NCBI RefSeq assembly: GCF_016802725.1
Contig: NC_052679.1
Location: 20,959,548 to 21,023,547 of the forward strand
Direction: 5' to 3'
DNA length: 64,000 bases
DNA from: Solenopsis invicta
Taxonomy: Eukaryota; Arthropoda; Insecta; Hymenoptera; Formicidae
This document shows, piece by piece, positions 49,206 to 61,541 of the stretch (the stretch's first letter is position 1; every line of letters starts with the position of its first letter). Below the pieces are notes generated by a model that had not been told where the DNA came from, did not search any database, and saw nothing but the letters and a program-made list of their open reading frames with translations. Both the position numbers and the translations under genes were made by a program.

Positions 49206-50107
49206 GCTAATAAACTGTGCGTCGGTCGACATCGGAAGCATCGTGCGAGGTGTCGTGCGGTTTTGGCATCGAAGTGATTACCGTCGTATTCTTTAGTATA
49301 CTGGCAATCTATTGTTAGACCGCGAGTTTTGTGAGACGTCATTCGATCGAAGCTCGTCGCATTTTTCGATCCGCGGTTGTTTGTTTTCGGCTTCAATACG
49401 TATGTTTATTACTAGCGTACGAGAGAACGCGGACACAATCGTCCGGGGACGCGCGACGCGAGTGTTGTCTGTTAGCGACGGCCGCGGCCGACCGACCGTC
49501 GCAAGGTTATGTTACGCCGCGCGGCGCGACGTGAATGTAACTGCGTGATCCCCTGGTGCTCGAGATTCGGAGTCTGCCGCGTTAACTTCGCCGACGGCGT
49601 CGCGGGTGACGAGTGGATGGGCTTTCGTCGTTTCGCGTTAACATCCCGTTGTCGCAATGTAACGAACTGCGCGTCGTGCACGGAGTGCCGTCCAGGATGC
49701 CGCGCGATCGTCGTACACCGTCAACGGGAGTATCGTCTAGAATGTCGTGCGATTGTCGATTATTGCTAGTGGTGTTATCGTAAGTGAGTGCCATAAAAAA
49801 GCAACGAGCAGGAACAAGAGAGGAGGAGCAGGACCTGGGAGGCATCAGGCAACGGCGGAGCAACCAAGAGGTAAACGAGTACATAATTTATAAATTAAAT
49901 TATTTTAAGAGAACACGTCGTCGAATTTTTGGAAAGTCTAAATATATAGGTGATAGACGTTTTAGTAAAAACACAATTATTTTATTAATAATAATTTGTG
50001 CTTGAAATAGATGAATAAAAACTCAATGTAACGTAATTAGTTTTTGCATTATTAATTACTACGGACGCTACTATAATGTGTGAATTATATTTATTTTTGT
50101 TTTACAG

Positions 50108-50146
50108 GTCGGCGTTGAAAACTCCGCTGCTGCGCATCGTGTGTCG
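50108..50146 (+). other. Splice-flanked 39-bp segment, right-arm copy
   Basis: Preceded by tgttttacag and followed by gtgagt, and identical to the left-arm copy. Read in phase 0 it gives 13 codons (VGVENSAAAHRVS). A possible upstream partner is the open stretch ending ...RQRRSNQE before gtaaac at 49871, which has the same phase. No family recognised. Confidence 0.4.
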
Positions 50147-50701
50147 GTGAGTGACAAATTATATTTTAATCTAGCAATGAATCTCTGTTGAATTTACTGA
50201 TAGAGATTCATCGCTCTTTAAAATGCGCTATGCTAGATTAATATTATTATTTAATCCTGAAAAGTATTTCCATCGAACAATTTATTGCACGTAAATATAC
50301 TTACTTCAGTATGTAAAATAAAACTTGTTAATGTTGATATTAATCTGTTAGCGTATTTTTTGATGAACGTTATGGGAAAACGAATTCACAAACCATATTT
50401 TACTTGTCTAAAATTTGTAGAATAAACATGCAAAAGCACATGTAACATATATTTTTATACATTTTTTGCCAAGCGCTTGCAACGCAAGATTTTCAGAAAA
50501 TTGAGAATATCATGAGATATTTTTCAGTATAAAATTTATTACATAAAAAATATGTATTTAAAAATATATAAAATAATTATTTAAAATATCTGCACTTTTC
50601 CAGTACTTATATTAAAACTTTTTAATTTCAATTAAATTAAATAAAATTTTTGAATTTATTACTTTTTTACGAAATAGTGAAATAAAATGCAATAGAAATG
50701 T

Positions 50702-51059
50702 ACGTCTATTAAATTGGTACAACTATTTCAGCACAATCAAATAGGACTCGTACAGGAATTAATTGCTAACTTTTTGCCCTATTTACGATTTTTTTGCTTC
50801 AATTGTTTCACTAAAAACAATGGCTGTGCTAGCTTAAGATTAAAGTAGTAAAAAATTGCACTATAAAAATACGTATTTATTTTTAATTTTCCTTTTTTTC
50901 CTAATGGCTATGCTAACTTTAATCTTAACGTAGCACAGCCATCGTTTTTAGCAAAACAGCTGGAGCAAAAAATCATAAATAGAGTTAAAAAATAGCAAAT
51001 AATTCCAGTGTGAGTCACATTTGATTGTGCCGAAATAACTGTGCCAGCTTAATAGACGT
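50702..51059. repeat. Nested 358-bp terminal palindrome
   Basis: A second inward copy of the element terminus (acgtctattaaattgg..) starts at 50702 and runs to the outer terminus at 51059 in inverted orientation, centred near 50880. It forms a MITE-like hairpin inside the right arm. No independent duplication flanks it, so it probably arose by rearrangement of the element end, not by separate insertion. Confidence 0.75.
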
Positions 51060-51068
51060 GTCCGTGCA
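51060..51068. repeat. Target-site duplication, right copy
   Basis: GTCCGTGCA, identical to 47077-47085, directly follows the right terminus. Confidence 0.9.
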
Positions 51069-54000
51069 GGGGCTTGAATTATTCATCGAAAAAAATGTGT
51101 GCTTAAAAGACATGAGATAAGCGGTAAACCCCACGAAATGCATTAAAGTCGCCAATAAACCTCGCACTCCAATGGAATGCTAATATATTATTCGCCGCCA
51201 ATCTCCTTCTTGCCTGATATTGCAACGAACAAAAATGAATACGGTCTAGCGACCAGGAAAGTGGAATATGATAGGACTAAAGTGACCACGCATGTATATC
51301 AGTATCAACCAACAAGATTACGTCTTAATCACCGGATCGATTGATTCTTATCGGCGTCCCATCCTTTCCCATAAATCTTACAAGATCGTCGAGCAGCTTC
51401 CACAACCGTAGAGGTCTCCTATAGAAAGTAATCCACCTCTGAGATGACACGAATAACGTTTACGACGCTCGTAGATCGAAAATAGCACAGAGAAACGACA
51501 GCCGTTCAGATTGCTGTACAGTAGATCATGCTACTTACAGATTTTATTTGATGTAGTCGTATATTTTGCCGATGCAACTGACTTTGCGCATCAACGAAAA
51601 CGATAAAATTATCGTATTAATAAAAATATTATAACTCCGCCGAATGATATCACTATAGCTACAACTTTACTTTTGTCTTGATTGTATATTCAGATGTAAA
51701 AACAGATATTCGAAAATGACATAAATCAATCGTATTTTACTTTTATTATTTTTAGTTTGCATTACATATAAATTAGTAAAGTAATATGCCCGTGTGACAT
51801 GCTAAATTGTTTAGTAGTTTGATAATAGATTGAGTTTTTTTTTGGCATAGAAGTAAAGAATATATTTCGTTTTTAAAATATTTCTATTTTTAAAATATTA
51901 AACATTGAAATGATATTATATATAGTTAATATTTACATAATAAAATTTTGTATAGTTTTATAAAAAAATATATTTTCATTATTTAATAATAATTTTCATG
52001 AGCCAAGGTAGAAAAAAATATTGAATAGAAAATAATAATATCTACCTATTGAAAGTCTAGTACGCGCTCGTCTATATAACTTACCTTCTCTACGTGTGTT
52101 CGAGGGCGTCTCGAAGCTTCCGAACGATATTTCTGCGGAGGGGTATCGCTCGGCACGCTTCCTCGGTATTGTATACGGCTCAAAAATTACGAAAGGGTAA
52201 ATATAACGAGGGGGATGAATATTTATGGCGTCGCTCTCAATTGCTCCGCTCGCGAGGGAGTTCCGCACGTGCATCCTGTCGGTGCATCGGAGATTTGTTT
52301 GAAAAGAGAAAGAAGAAGAGAGGCGTATAACGAGGGAATATTCAAGTGAAAATACCCTACAGCGCGCGGAGCACTTCAATGCGAACACGGGAAATTTACG
52401 TCTGTTTTACGGTGCTGCTATATACATATAATTGAGTTTCGTTTATTTTATAGTCTCGCATCCTTCGCTGCGTAGCTGCTCCATATATCGCGTTATTGAT
52501 AGCGTTATCGTGGATCAATGCTGCCGACTACTCTTTCGCGTTATCGGAAATGTCATAGGTATCGATGCCATATATCAATCCTTTTATGTGCAAGTCTATC
52601 GAACAGATCTTCAGGAATTTTTATAATGCTTTCTAGCTGTGTAATCGCTATCTCATTATTTTACAAATTACATCAAAGCAACTTTTATTATCGCGGTGTT
52701 GTTAATTAATAGATTTTCAAAAATAATAGGAAAGAATGTGAAGTGTGTCTCACACTGCGTCTCGAAAATTGTGTCGGCTTTCTGGGTACTTTTTTTTTTA
52801 AGGGACGGAACAAAAAGGTCCAAGAACCGAGATTAGAATCACAGATCACTTTATTATTGGCTAGAAGAGAGAGATTCTTTTCACGTGAGTTCTTTATCCC
52901 GCTCGAAGTGACTGGCAGAATATCTACGAAATCGGCTGATGCCAGCACGAAATTTCGTAATACTCATTGAATTTCCGAATCTAATGCGATTCCTTTATTG
53001 CTTTTTACACTCAACTCCGTTAATTTCTTTCAAAATATAATTCACGTTTCAGCATTTTGTGCTTTTTTCCATCTCACTTTTACTTATTCTATTTGTGAGA
53101 TGATACAGTTTCATGAACAATAAAGTCAGATAGTTCATTAAAATAAAATTGTTTTTTATAAATTTCTAAATAAAATGTACAAATAAATTTTTTTACATTA
53201 TAATATTATATTATACAACTAACATAAGCAAGCCTAACAATTTGCATAACAAAATATACTAAAATTTAAACAACGTAATAAGAAAATATTAAAACAGAAT
53301 AGACAATAAGAGGTGGAAAATAAACTCGATTGAAGGTAGATAATGAAAATCGACAGTTTCCTCGTATTCCTCTTTGTATTTTCTGTCGCCCTTGTAGACT
53401 CAGTAATACGAGAACTTATACCATCAATACAATAAATACCTTTCTACATATATTTTCATGCATGGTAGCGGTCTTGAGTGCGAAAGTTGTAAAAGGCGCG
53501 AATGCATATATCATGCAGGCGTAATGCAATATCGACTGGGGCTCCCTTGGCCCACGGGAGCCCGACGTGGTCCATATGCCGATGTAAGAATAAGTAATGC
53601 CTGTTATTTGCCGGGTATTAGTTTTTGCAACGTCCTAACTTATCGTCCTCGTAAAGTAGCTCACAATTACCTGTCTCTACTGTGCGAGTGTCGGCGCAGG
53701 AGCACACGACGACCTCTCGTATCACTTCCGAGAGTGTTTCTCCGTGAAATTACATTCGCCATAAAACGACGATAAGATAAATGGCGGGATCAGAGAAGAG
53801 AATCACTTGAGGGAAGCAGGCATATAATTGCTCGTAGTAGTTTTGATATTAACGTCGCAACAATTAATTACAGCCAATTTTTTTCATTAAATACTAAATT
53901 TGAAAAGAACTATTACCTCGAGATACTGAAATATTACTGCGCCCAGATTATCTTCAATAACTCGTGTAAACTTCTTTAGAAACATTCATCACACGTGCCA

Positions 54001-57000
54001 CAATGTCAGTTAACTATTTAGATTAGTAACGACCAATTATTTATCGATTTCATCTATTATAAACTTTAATAATGTATGTAATAACGATTAATAAAATAAT
54101 CCAATATACTCGTATCAAGTAATAAAGTTTTGTTGATGTTAAATTTTCGCATCAAAATAAAAGTCATAAATTATTGACATCAAGAATAATAATTCACCTT
54201 TATTACAATATGCAAAACCCTGTTCAAATCATGCAAAAATAATAAAGATGAATGAAATTATTCAGTGATTTAAAGTAACATTTATTTTATAATAAATTCT
54301 TTATTATATAAAAGAAACTATGCATTAAACATAAAATTACATCTAAAGTGATATTATACTATAGATATTATACTATAAAATGCTTTTAGAAAAATAATGA
54401 ATAAATTGAATAAAATAATATAAAAAAAGAACATGTATTATATGTTACATGTAATCTATTATGTTAGTTACTAAAATATATTTATAATATAATCAATACT
54501 TTTATTATAAAACTAAATGATTTTTATAAAGTAATACTTAAAGAAATTAAAATCAAATTTATAAAAATTAAAGATCACACTTTTTAAAATTATTTCTAAT
54601 ATATAGTTTCAATTATCTCCTTACAATAATTTTAAATGAATTGAATTGTTTTATTTTTATCAAGATCAATTAAACAATAATTAAGTTATATTATTAACAC
54701 TTAATGTTACATAGATGGATATCTTATTATATTTATACGTATAGTAACTTTCGGTTTTTTTGACCTTAAACCTAAAATCATCATTAAAATCCTCAGAGAA
54801 GAGATCATTGAGAACGTGAAATAGTGCATTTCTCGTTATCGACTTAACAGATCGGCTTTTAACGGGAAATGACGATCCCATCGGTGGGCTTTGTTCAGAC
54901 TTACGAGTTGTCCTTCGTCTCCTCATTTTCCACTTCTCTTGTCCTCTCTCTTTTCCTTCTACGTTTATGTGTAACCATTTAAGATCCATGATATTTCCGG
55001 TTACGGAGTAGCCGCCATTACGGATAATGGGGAGATAAGGCCGATCGCCGAAAAAGCGGTCGGAACATTTATGCGTGTGCACATGGATGGTCCAATTAAG
55101 ACGAACCGGTAGCAAGCTGATCACAAGCTACCAAGGATTTTCGAAGATTTATCCGTAGCCATTCGACAACCACACACCAAATCAATAATAAGTTGACGAA
55201 GTAATCCTTATTCAGGTTCTATTCAGTCGTGTCTGATTTTTCAGGGACAGTGTGAATACTGGAATTGATGGATTGCGGATTATGCGAATTTAATATTATT
55301 TGAAAGAAAACGATTTATTTATTTGAATATATGTGCCTAAATATGATCGATTATTGCTATATGTCATATTCCAATATATCCTGAGATATATTGTGTCCTT
55401 TATCTAAATAAATGTGAATTATAAAATTGAAAAAAATATTTGAAGATAATTCATATATTAACTTTTAAATTGAGCCACGAAGCGATATAATTTATTATTC
55501 TGTGACTTCTGAAGGATTACATTGCATTATAAAATTATAACAATTTAATTTTATTTAATTATTATATGTTGCTGTTTCTGAAAAATTATTTTAATTATGA
55601 TAAAACATTAAGTTTTTATTAGTTTATATATTGTAACGTTAGTATATATTGTAACGTATTCTATTGTGCACCGTAGCGGCGCTAGCGATAAAAAGAATAG
55701 GAATATTCGCAATATATATTCAAAATCTTCAGTGAGAGCCCTTGTGAATGAAATTTGAAGCATATTCGAGAACGACGTCTATAGTAAGGTCTATAACAAA
55801 AGATCTCACGCAGGCACGGGTAACCGTTCATTCGGATCATCCAAAGAGTCGAATGCTAGTCGCATTTACCGGGTGAGAACCCGGACGAACCCCAGGGTGA
55901 AAAAAACCGAGAGAAAGTCCACCTGGTGCTTCCGTTGCTCGTGTGAGCGAAGGAAGGGACGTAATGCGCGAAAAATCGACATGGAATTTCCTCCGATTTT
56001 CCTCGAAGGGCGGTTGCGTGACGCGTTGACCACCCGGCCAGGTCTGCACATAAATTCAGCCGCGACAGAATCCGTGGCGATTAAAAGAACAGTCGAGATT
56101 CTACAATGCCGCGTGGCTGTCTGTCGAATATTTACCGAGGTCAGCTCCTCATTGTCAGATCAACTACGGTGATTCAACCAGCTCTTCTCCTTCAGCTCTT
56201 TGCATTTTTTTGATATTCGACTTCCTGCGCGTAGACGTAGGATATGAGAAAAATATATTGATGTGGAATCAAGCAAATATTGGATCGAAGACCTTGCGTG
56301 GGAGTATTTTAAAAATTTCAAGGAGTCAACTCATTTATTTAAACTCAATATTTAATCTCAATGGACTTCGATGGAATTGTATGTGAATTGTAGATGTAAA
56401 AATACATACTGTACAACGTACATGTATTGCAAAATTCACATAGTCAATCATTCATGCATGATTTAAGCCAGAACGTTGGACTTTTCTGCGGCATTTGTTA
56501 AAGTTAAGAACGTGATAGTAGACGTTCTGGTACTTTGATTATACAACACGCTCTCTGTAAGAAACTGCCAGAGATTCAAGTATGGAAAGCAGAAATCTTT
56601 CCTTTTCCTTTTTCCGCCCCTCTTTTTCCGAGAGTCCGACCTTTTCTTGTTCTATACCCTTCGTTCTCGGATTGTCACTGTTCTTTCGGAATTGTCGGAC
56701 TCTATCCCACTGGTGGTATTACCTCAGGGACCAATTTGCTGAATGGACGTCTCCAAGTCACTCCTCTTTGAAAGAAGCAGAACAACCACCTTTTAAAATT
56801 TCCTTAAATGGAGAACGTTTGAAAGGAAAACCGCATGTAAGGGAAACATAAACCGGAAGTTACAATTTTCGTTCCATGTCATGCAGCAAAGAATTTGCAA
56901 GCGAGTCAATAGAATTGCAATAATATCGATTTTAGTAATTTTAGTAATAAATCCTTACACGCTTTATCTCAATAAACGATTAAAATCAATTTACCGTAAT

Positions 57001-58513
57001 CTAATTTAGATCTAAATGGTACATAAAATAACGATTATACTTTGAGTACATGACAATTACATGCAATAATTTCATTTACGTGTTCGGAAAAGTAATGCGC
57101 GCCGCTCGTTCCCGCAGCGACTAATAACGTGTCAGGTTATAAGTAAATTCACGTCAATTAAATCGACTGGAAAATAGCCAATATTTCGAGTCTAATGGAC
57201 ATTTAAAGCGCGGAATAATCAAGAGTATACGCGCATCTAATTGCGAAGGTACCGAGAGTGTGGCCGGTATATCTGGCTCTCCCGTGACTCCACTTACGAA
57301 ATAGTACGAGATCGCAGCTTGTAGCGACCGAGGAGGGACAACGATCGCACGATAGAATCTTTTCTAATGAATCGCCGACTTAATATTCTCCTGGCGCGAC
57401 GGTATTCGATTTAACGAGGGCGGCATTGCCGCGGGCCACAAAGCGCGCGTGTGTACGCGGGTGAAGCAACGTCCGGGAAATAGACCGACCGCCCGATCCA
57501 GGGAGTCGGAGAAACGCGCGGGAACTTGTCCAGGGCAGACCGGTAGATAAGCAACCACGAGATAAGATACGCTAATTGAGAGATCTTAATTGGAGACTGC
57601 GTTGGACCCTCTTCACGCGCGGGCGTACGCCCGTCGCGCCGCCGCATTCGTGAATCCACGGACCGTTCAAGATATTGCATTGACATTTTCATGTCATGCA
57701 TGAATATTAGATATACTATAAGATATGAGACATATGTAAGTGTATCCCGGAACTGTTGGAAACCCGGGGTACTAGAAGCTTATTTGATTCGATATTGAAA
57801 TGTTAATCTTTAGATTATAAGCGTCTAAAAGTCTATTTAACTTTCAAATAAAAATAATTAATTTGTGATATCTTATGCACATATATAATTAGTAGCATAT
57901 TTAATAACATATGACATCTATATTTTTATCTGCAAAAATTTAAATATGCGCGAATAGGTGTACGTGGCATAAAAAATCGCTTAAAAAATCAAAAGAATAG
58001 TTACGTATAGATCTCATATTAGATAATACAAATTTCATAATACAAGTCTTAAACGCCTCATTTATTTATACCGTTGACTAGTATGTGCGGTTCGTGTGAA
58101 ATTCCGGGGCACCAACCCGCCCAAACGAAAGCGGATTACAGGCATTATCCGGTAAGATAGAGTTTCCGATGGGGGGAGCACGGATGCCGAAGAAGGTAAT
58201 CTTGGGATCTGAGATGCGGGAACTTGTGCACCCTGGGACATTGTCAACCTACCCGGTGACGCGTGAATGTACGTTGATGCGGAGGGATCTGGGGAAAGTG
58301 AGGAAGGAAAAGGGGTATGCGACGATTCGGAAGAGAGGAGCGTAGGGCGGGCACTTTGTGTAAGGATAAGAAGGGTGCAACTCAACGGTTTTGTCGGGAC
58401 GATTTCAAGTTAAACACTTGAATGGAAGATAGTAAGATGTAAAGCGCTAGATTTGTGGGAAATAGCTCAAAATTTTTAGGCAGACGAGTATGAGATTTAA
58501 ATCCTTTTCTCTT

Positions 58514-58518
<5 letters not shown>

Positions 58519-58556
<38 letters not shown>
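58519..58556. repeat. (CT)19 microsatellite
   Basis: An uninterrupted (CT)19, flanked by imperfect CT and TTTC units. Read on the other strand it is (GA)n, which produces the Arg/Glu run of the overlapping minus-strand open frame. Confidence 0.97.
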
Positions 58557-58561
<5 letters not shown>

Positions 58562-58903
58562 CCTCTCTTTCGCCTTCCCTGAAAGAAATCCTGATTCTTT
58601 CTCAACCACCGCTGCAAATAGAGAACCTCTTGGTCCGGCCGTTGCCTCCACCATCGGGATGTGTTTGATGTGTTTGATTTTGGCTTTCGGTCTCGAGACG
58701 GTTCAAGTGGATGGTTAAGTACATTGACAGTCTCACAAATCCATCGCGCCGGTAGAAATTCGGCGCTCCCTATGAAGTTGAGTTCTTCTTTACAGTGAAA
58801 TTCCTTTTTTAGAACCGCTATTTAAAAACTCTCGCGTAATAACTTTTATCACGTTGTTACAGTGAATTTGGAGTAATTTTATCATAATTTATCATATTGT
58901 TAG

Positions 58904-58974
58904 AGATAAGAAAATAAATTTGCACTTTCTGAAGAAGTTCAAGATAAAAAAATAAATTTGCACTTTCTGAAGAA
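58904..58974. repeat. Short tandem duplication, 39-bp period
   Basis: Two near-identical copies (58904-58936 and 58943-58974) share ataaatttgcactttctg followed by aagaa. A recent local duplication. Confidence 0.9.
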
Positions 58975-59463
58975 AGCAACATGACAGACAGTATTCGATA
59001 CTCTTAAATTTCGGAGAAAGAAATGAGAGTAATAACGTTATGCGTATGAACGCTACAAGACATTAGGCGCAGGACAAACTCGTCTCGCTTGGTTTTCTTT
59101 TTTTTTTACCTTTTTTTGCAAATGTTTCTGCAGTTTGCATAACTCGTTGGACCAAATCGTATGTCCGCTACTTTATCGCTTCGAAGACTGGTTTAGCTAC
59201 TGTTCCTTCACATCGTCGTTTTGCGCGCGGACTTGCGATTATAGCCATTAGAAGGATAAGGAGTTGGTACGATAATAAATACGATGAATAGCAGTGTATG
59301 AGCGTGTATTTGACAGTGTTTTTTCTTTCTCGTATGGCGGCACACATTATTAGAATTCGCAGTACATATGCGATTTAAGTTGGAATGTTATATTATTGCT
59401 AGTTGCTGCCGGACGTGCTATGCTCGTTCGTAATAGGCTGCTGCACATCGTAAACAGGGCGAG

Positions 59464-59511
59464 CGTGTGCGTGCGTATGTGTATATGTATGTGTGTGTAT
59501 GTGTGTATATA
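59464..59511. repeat. TG/TATG-rich microsatellite
   Basis: An imperfect (TG)n with TA interruptions. Confidence 0.85.
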
Positions 59512-61529
59512 ACTTTTGCGTTACAGCCGGGATGATTAACGTCGCGCAGCGCGAAGGCGCGATCGAAACCGATCTAATTTCCCGTCCCGGGTGCGACGGT
59601 CGTTGAACATCGGCCAGTTACGAAAGTGGCTCCCGGTCCTTCTCGTAGAAAAATCTCAGTTCGGCTATGTGATTGGCCATCGTCCAAAGCGCGACGCACC
59701 TGCAAAGTCCGATCTCTCCCTCTCGGTCCGCTCCCTTCGGAATGCGCACACGAGCACAGCACGGCCGGGGGTACATCGACACATCGATTTAGTGGGTAAC
59801 GGGTGGGCCTCTATATTACAACGCGAATTACAGTGTAGAATATCATCATCGTCGTCGTTCGTTATACAACAATCATCGTAATAATTATTATCATCGTTTC
59901 ATTGTTATCGATCGTCATCGGGTGTGCCTAAGACAAGTCGGTATTAAATATCTTTACAATACACATCTTTCATATATTTTTATTTATATATATAATATTT
60001 ATACTTTACCTTTCTTTTTTTTATTTAGTATGTATACTATCTATCTATAGGAGAGGAGGGAGAGGGGTAGTCAGATTCATCTCTTGTGTTCTCTATTCGT
60101 TTCATCTGCCGTTTTCTAGTTCGTCAATGGTGAGAAAGTAAAAAAAGGAGGGGGAAAGGGATGTAAGGCTGGGACGGGCGGTGATGGTCTGCTCGCAATC
60201 GAGTCACGCGGCGACGATAAGATGACCGCGACGTCATTTGACGCCAACAGAGCTTAAATAACGAAATTTTGTTTTCGCCAATATAAAAATATACAAACTA
60301 GATGATAACAAACGACGAAATTTTCTCCGATCCTGAAAGTAATTCCGAGATGGCTCGATTACGAGTAGCTCGATGAGGTCACGAGAGAATGACGCTGGTC
60401 AGAAATCGTATGCGCCTTTCTTCTTTTTTTTTACACATATACGTAGAACGACAGAGTCAGTGACACATCTCGCTTTCGAGGAGACTCGCATACTCCATAA
60501 AAATTATTCTGTCATTTTTTTCTCCGCATCGCCGTGAACGCCGCGGTGATTCTCGCTACGTGACGCTAAGCTTACACATACAAAACGAGTTGGTTAATTT
60601 TTTTAGAGGCGGAGTTACAATACTCATATTACAATACAATACATATACACGTTAGATTAGTTATCTGTTATTAAATTATAAGCGTCGGATTTTATGCCTT
60701 TCTCATGGTCATCTGCTGGCATTTAATTTCTGTTTACAGGCGACATCTTATCGTGCTTAGCTCGCACTCGCCACGTGCCGATAACGAATCACCAAAAGAA
60801 GTCAAACTGTAATATAATTAAAGAGTGATTTGTAATAAAAAAATGGGCAAGAAGGGATTTTCTCTTAGATTATATTTAAAAAAATTTCAAAAATATATCC
60901 AACTTGCATATGAAACGCGATGCAAAACTAAATTTTTGATTCGTCACACGAAACGTGGCGTTACTACGTGCATATTGCTCCCTACATTTTTTTTTTAACA
61001 CACATACAAACATCATCCGTAGGAATAAGCTTTCTTATGCACTGCCACTCGTATGCAAATTAAATTAATCAGGTATTGAGTATTTTCAGACTTTGTGTAT
61101 AAAAAAGCGTGAATTTTAATAATTTAAACGAAGTGAAGGGACACGGAGTAAAGAAAATTAATTTTAAGTGTTCGAAAAAACGTTAATTAGAATTCTGGAA
61201 ATGTGCACGATTTGAATTATACTTCTTACTACAGCGATGTGATGGAATATCAAATGTAAATGTAACAATCGATCACTATCTCTTTATGGAGAATTTGTGA
61301 CGCGTGGAAAATGTCTTTTCAGGAAGAAGATATAAATAAGCTAAAAGCCGATAAATTAATAATTAGTGACACCGTATCGAACACTTGTGACATGACACAA
61401 TGCGCGAAATGATAATTAAAAAAATGTGACTGACAGTGAGGGGGAAGGAAATGGGAAGAGTGCGATATGATGAGTAATGAAAACAATGAAAAGAGAGCAG
61501 CGCATATCTTCATATACATATACGTACAA

Positions 61530-61541
61530 GGGGGGGGGGGG
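61530..61541. repeat. Poly-G tract (G12)
   Basis: Twelve consecutive G residues, potentially able to form a G-rich structure. The length may be affected by sequencing error. Confidence 0.9.

Larger units (their letters stand above)
47086..51059. mobile_element. Foldback (FB/MULE-like) transposon, 3974 bp
   Basis: The element is flanked by a perfect 9-bp target-site duplication. Termini are inverted: the left begins ACGTCAATTAAG then gtggcacag, and the right end read in reverse begins ACGTCTATTAAG then ctggcacag. Two arms of about 2.0 and 1.85 kb pair along most of their length around a 119-bp loop, with locally near-identical stretches (for example 48250-48440 against 49365-49550). The arms contain diverged tandem modules. 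Long modular inverted repeats with 9-bp duplications are the signature of Foldback elements within the Mutator-like superfamily. No transposase is recognisable, so it is presumably nonautonomous. High arm similarity suggests recent insertion or arm homogenisation. Confidence 0.88.
49206..51059 (-). repeat. Foldback right arm
   Basis: The reverse-complement partner of the left arm. It has an additional insertion relative to the left arm at about 50516-50880, which includes the inner half of a terminal palindrome. Open frames across it mirror those of the left arm and change length between arms, so they are not treated as genes. Confidence 0.8.
51069..59940. other. Noncoding region right of the foldback element
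   Basis: Mixed AT-rich DNA (51700-52030, 52980-53330, 53860-54780, 55280-55640) and GC-balanced blocks (52080-52620, 53340-53810, 55780-56200, 57060-57680, 58060-58700, 59400-59880). No recognised exon. The 147-codon minus-strand open frame at 54681-55124 and others match nothing I know and are not called. Confidence 0.5.

Noticed and set aside
47930..49884. Mirror-image open frames of about 70-100 codons in the foldback arms
   Set aside because: They are the same DNA read in both arms. Lengths and residues shift between copies and no transposase motif is present.
54681..55124. Minus-strand open frame of 147 codons in AT-rich DNA
   Set aside because: More notable than most because of its AT-rich setting, but the translation resembles no family I know, has no evident splice context, and ends in low-complexity Tyr/Lys/Ile sequence.
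59618..59680. Short minus-strand reading (MANHIAELRFFYEKDREPLS then stop) considered as a terminal exon
   Set aside because: It looks protein-like, but is only 20 codons, lacks a recognised family, and the upstream acceptor-like ttgcag is weak evidence alone.
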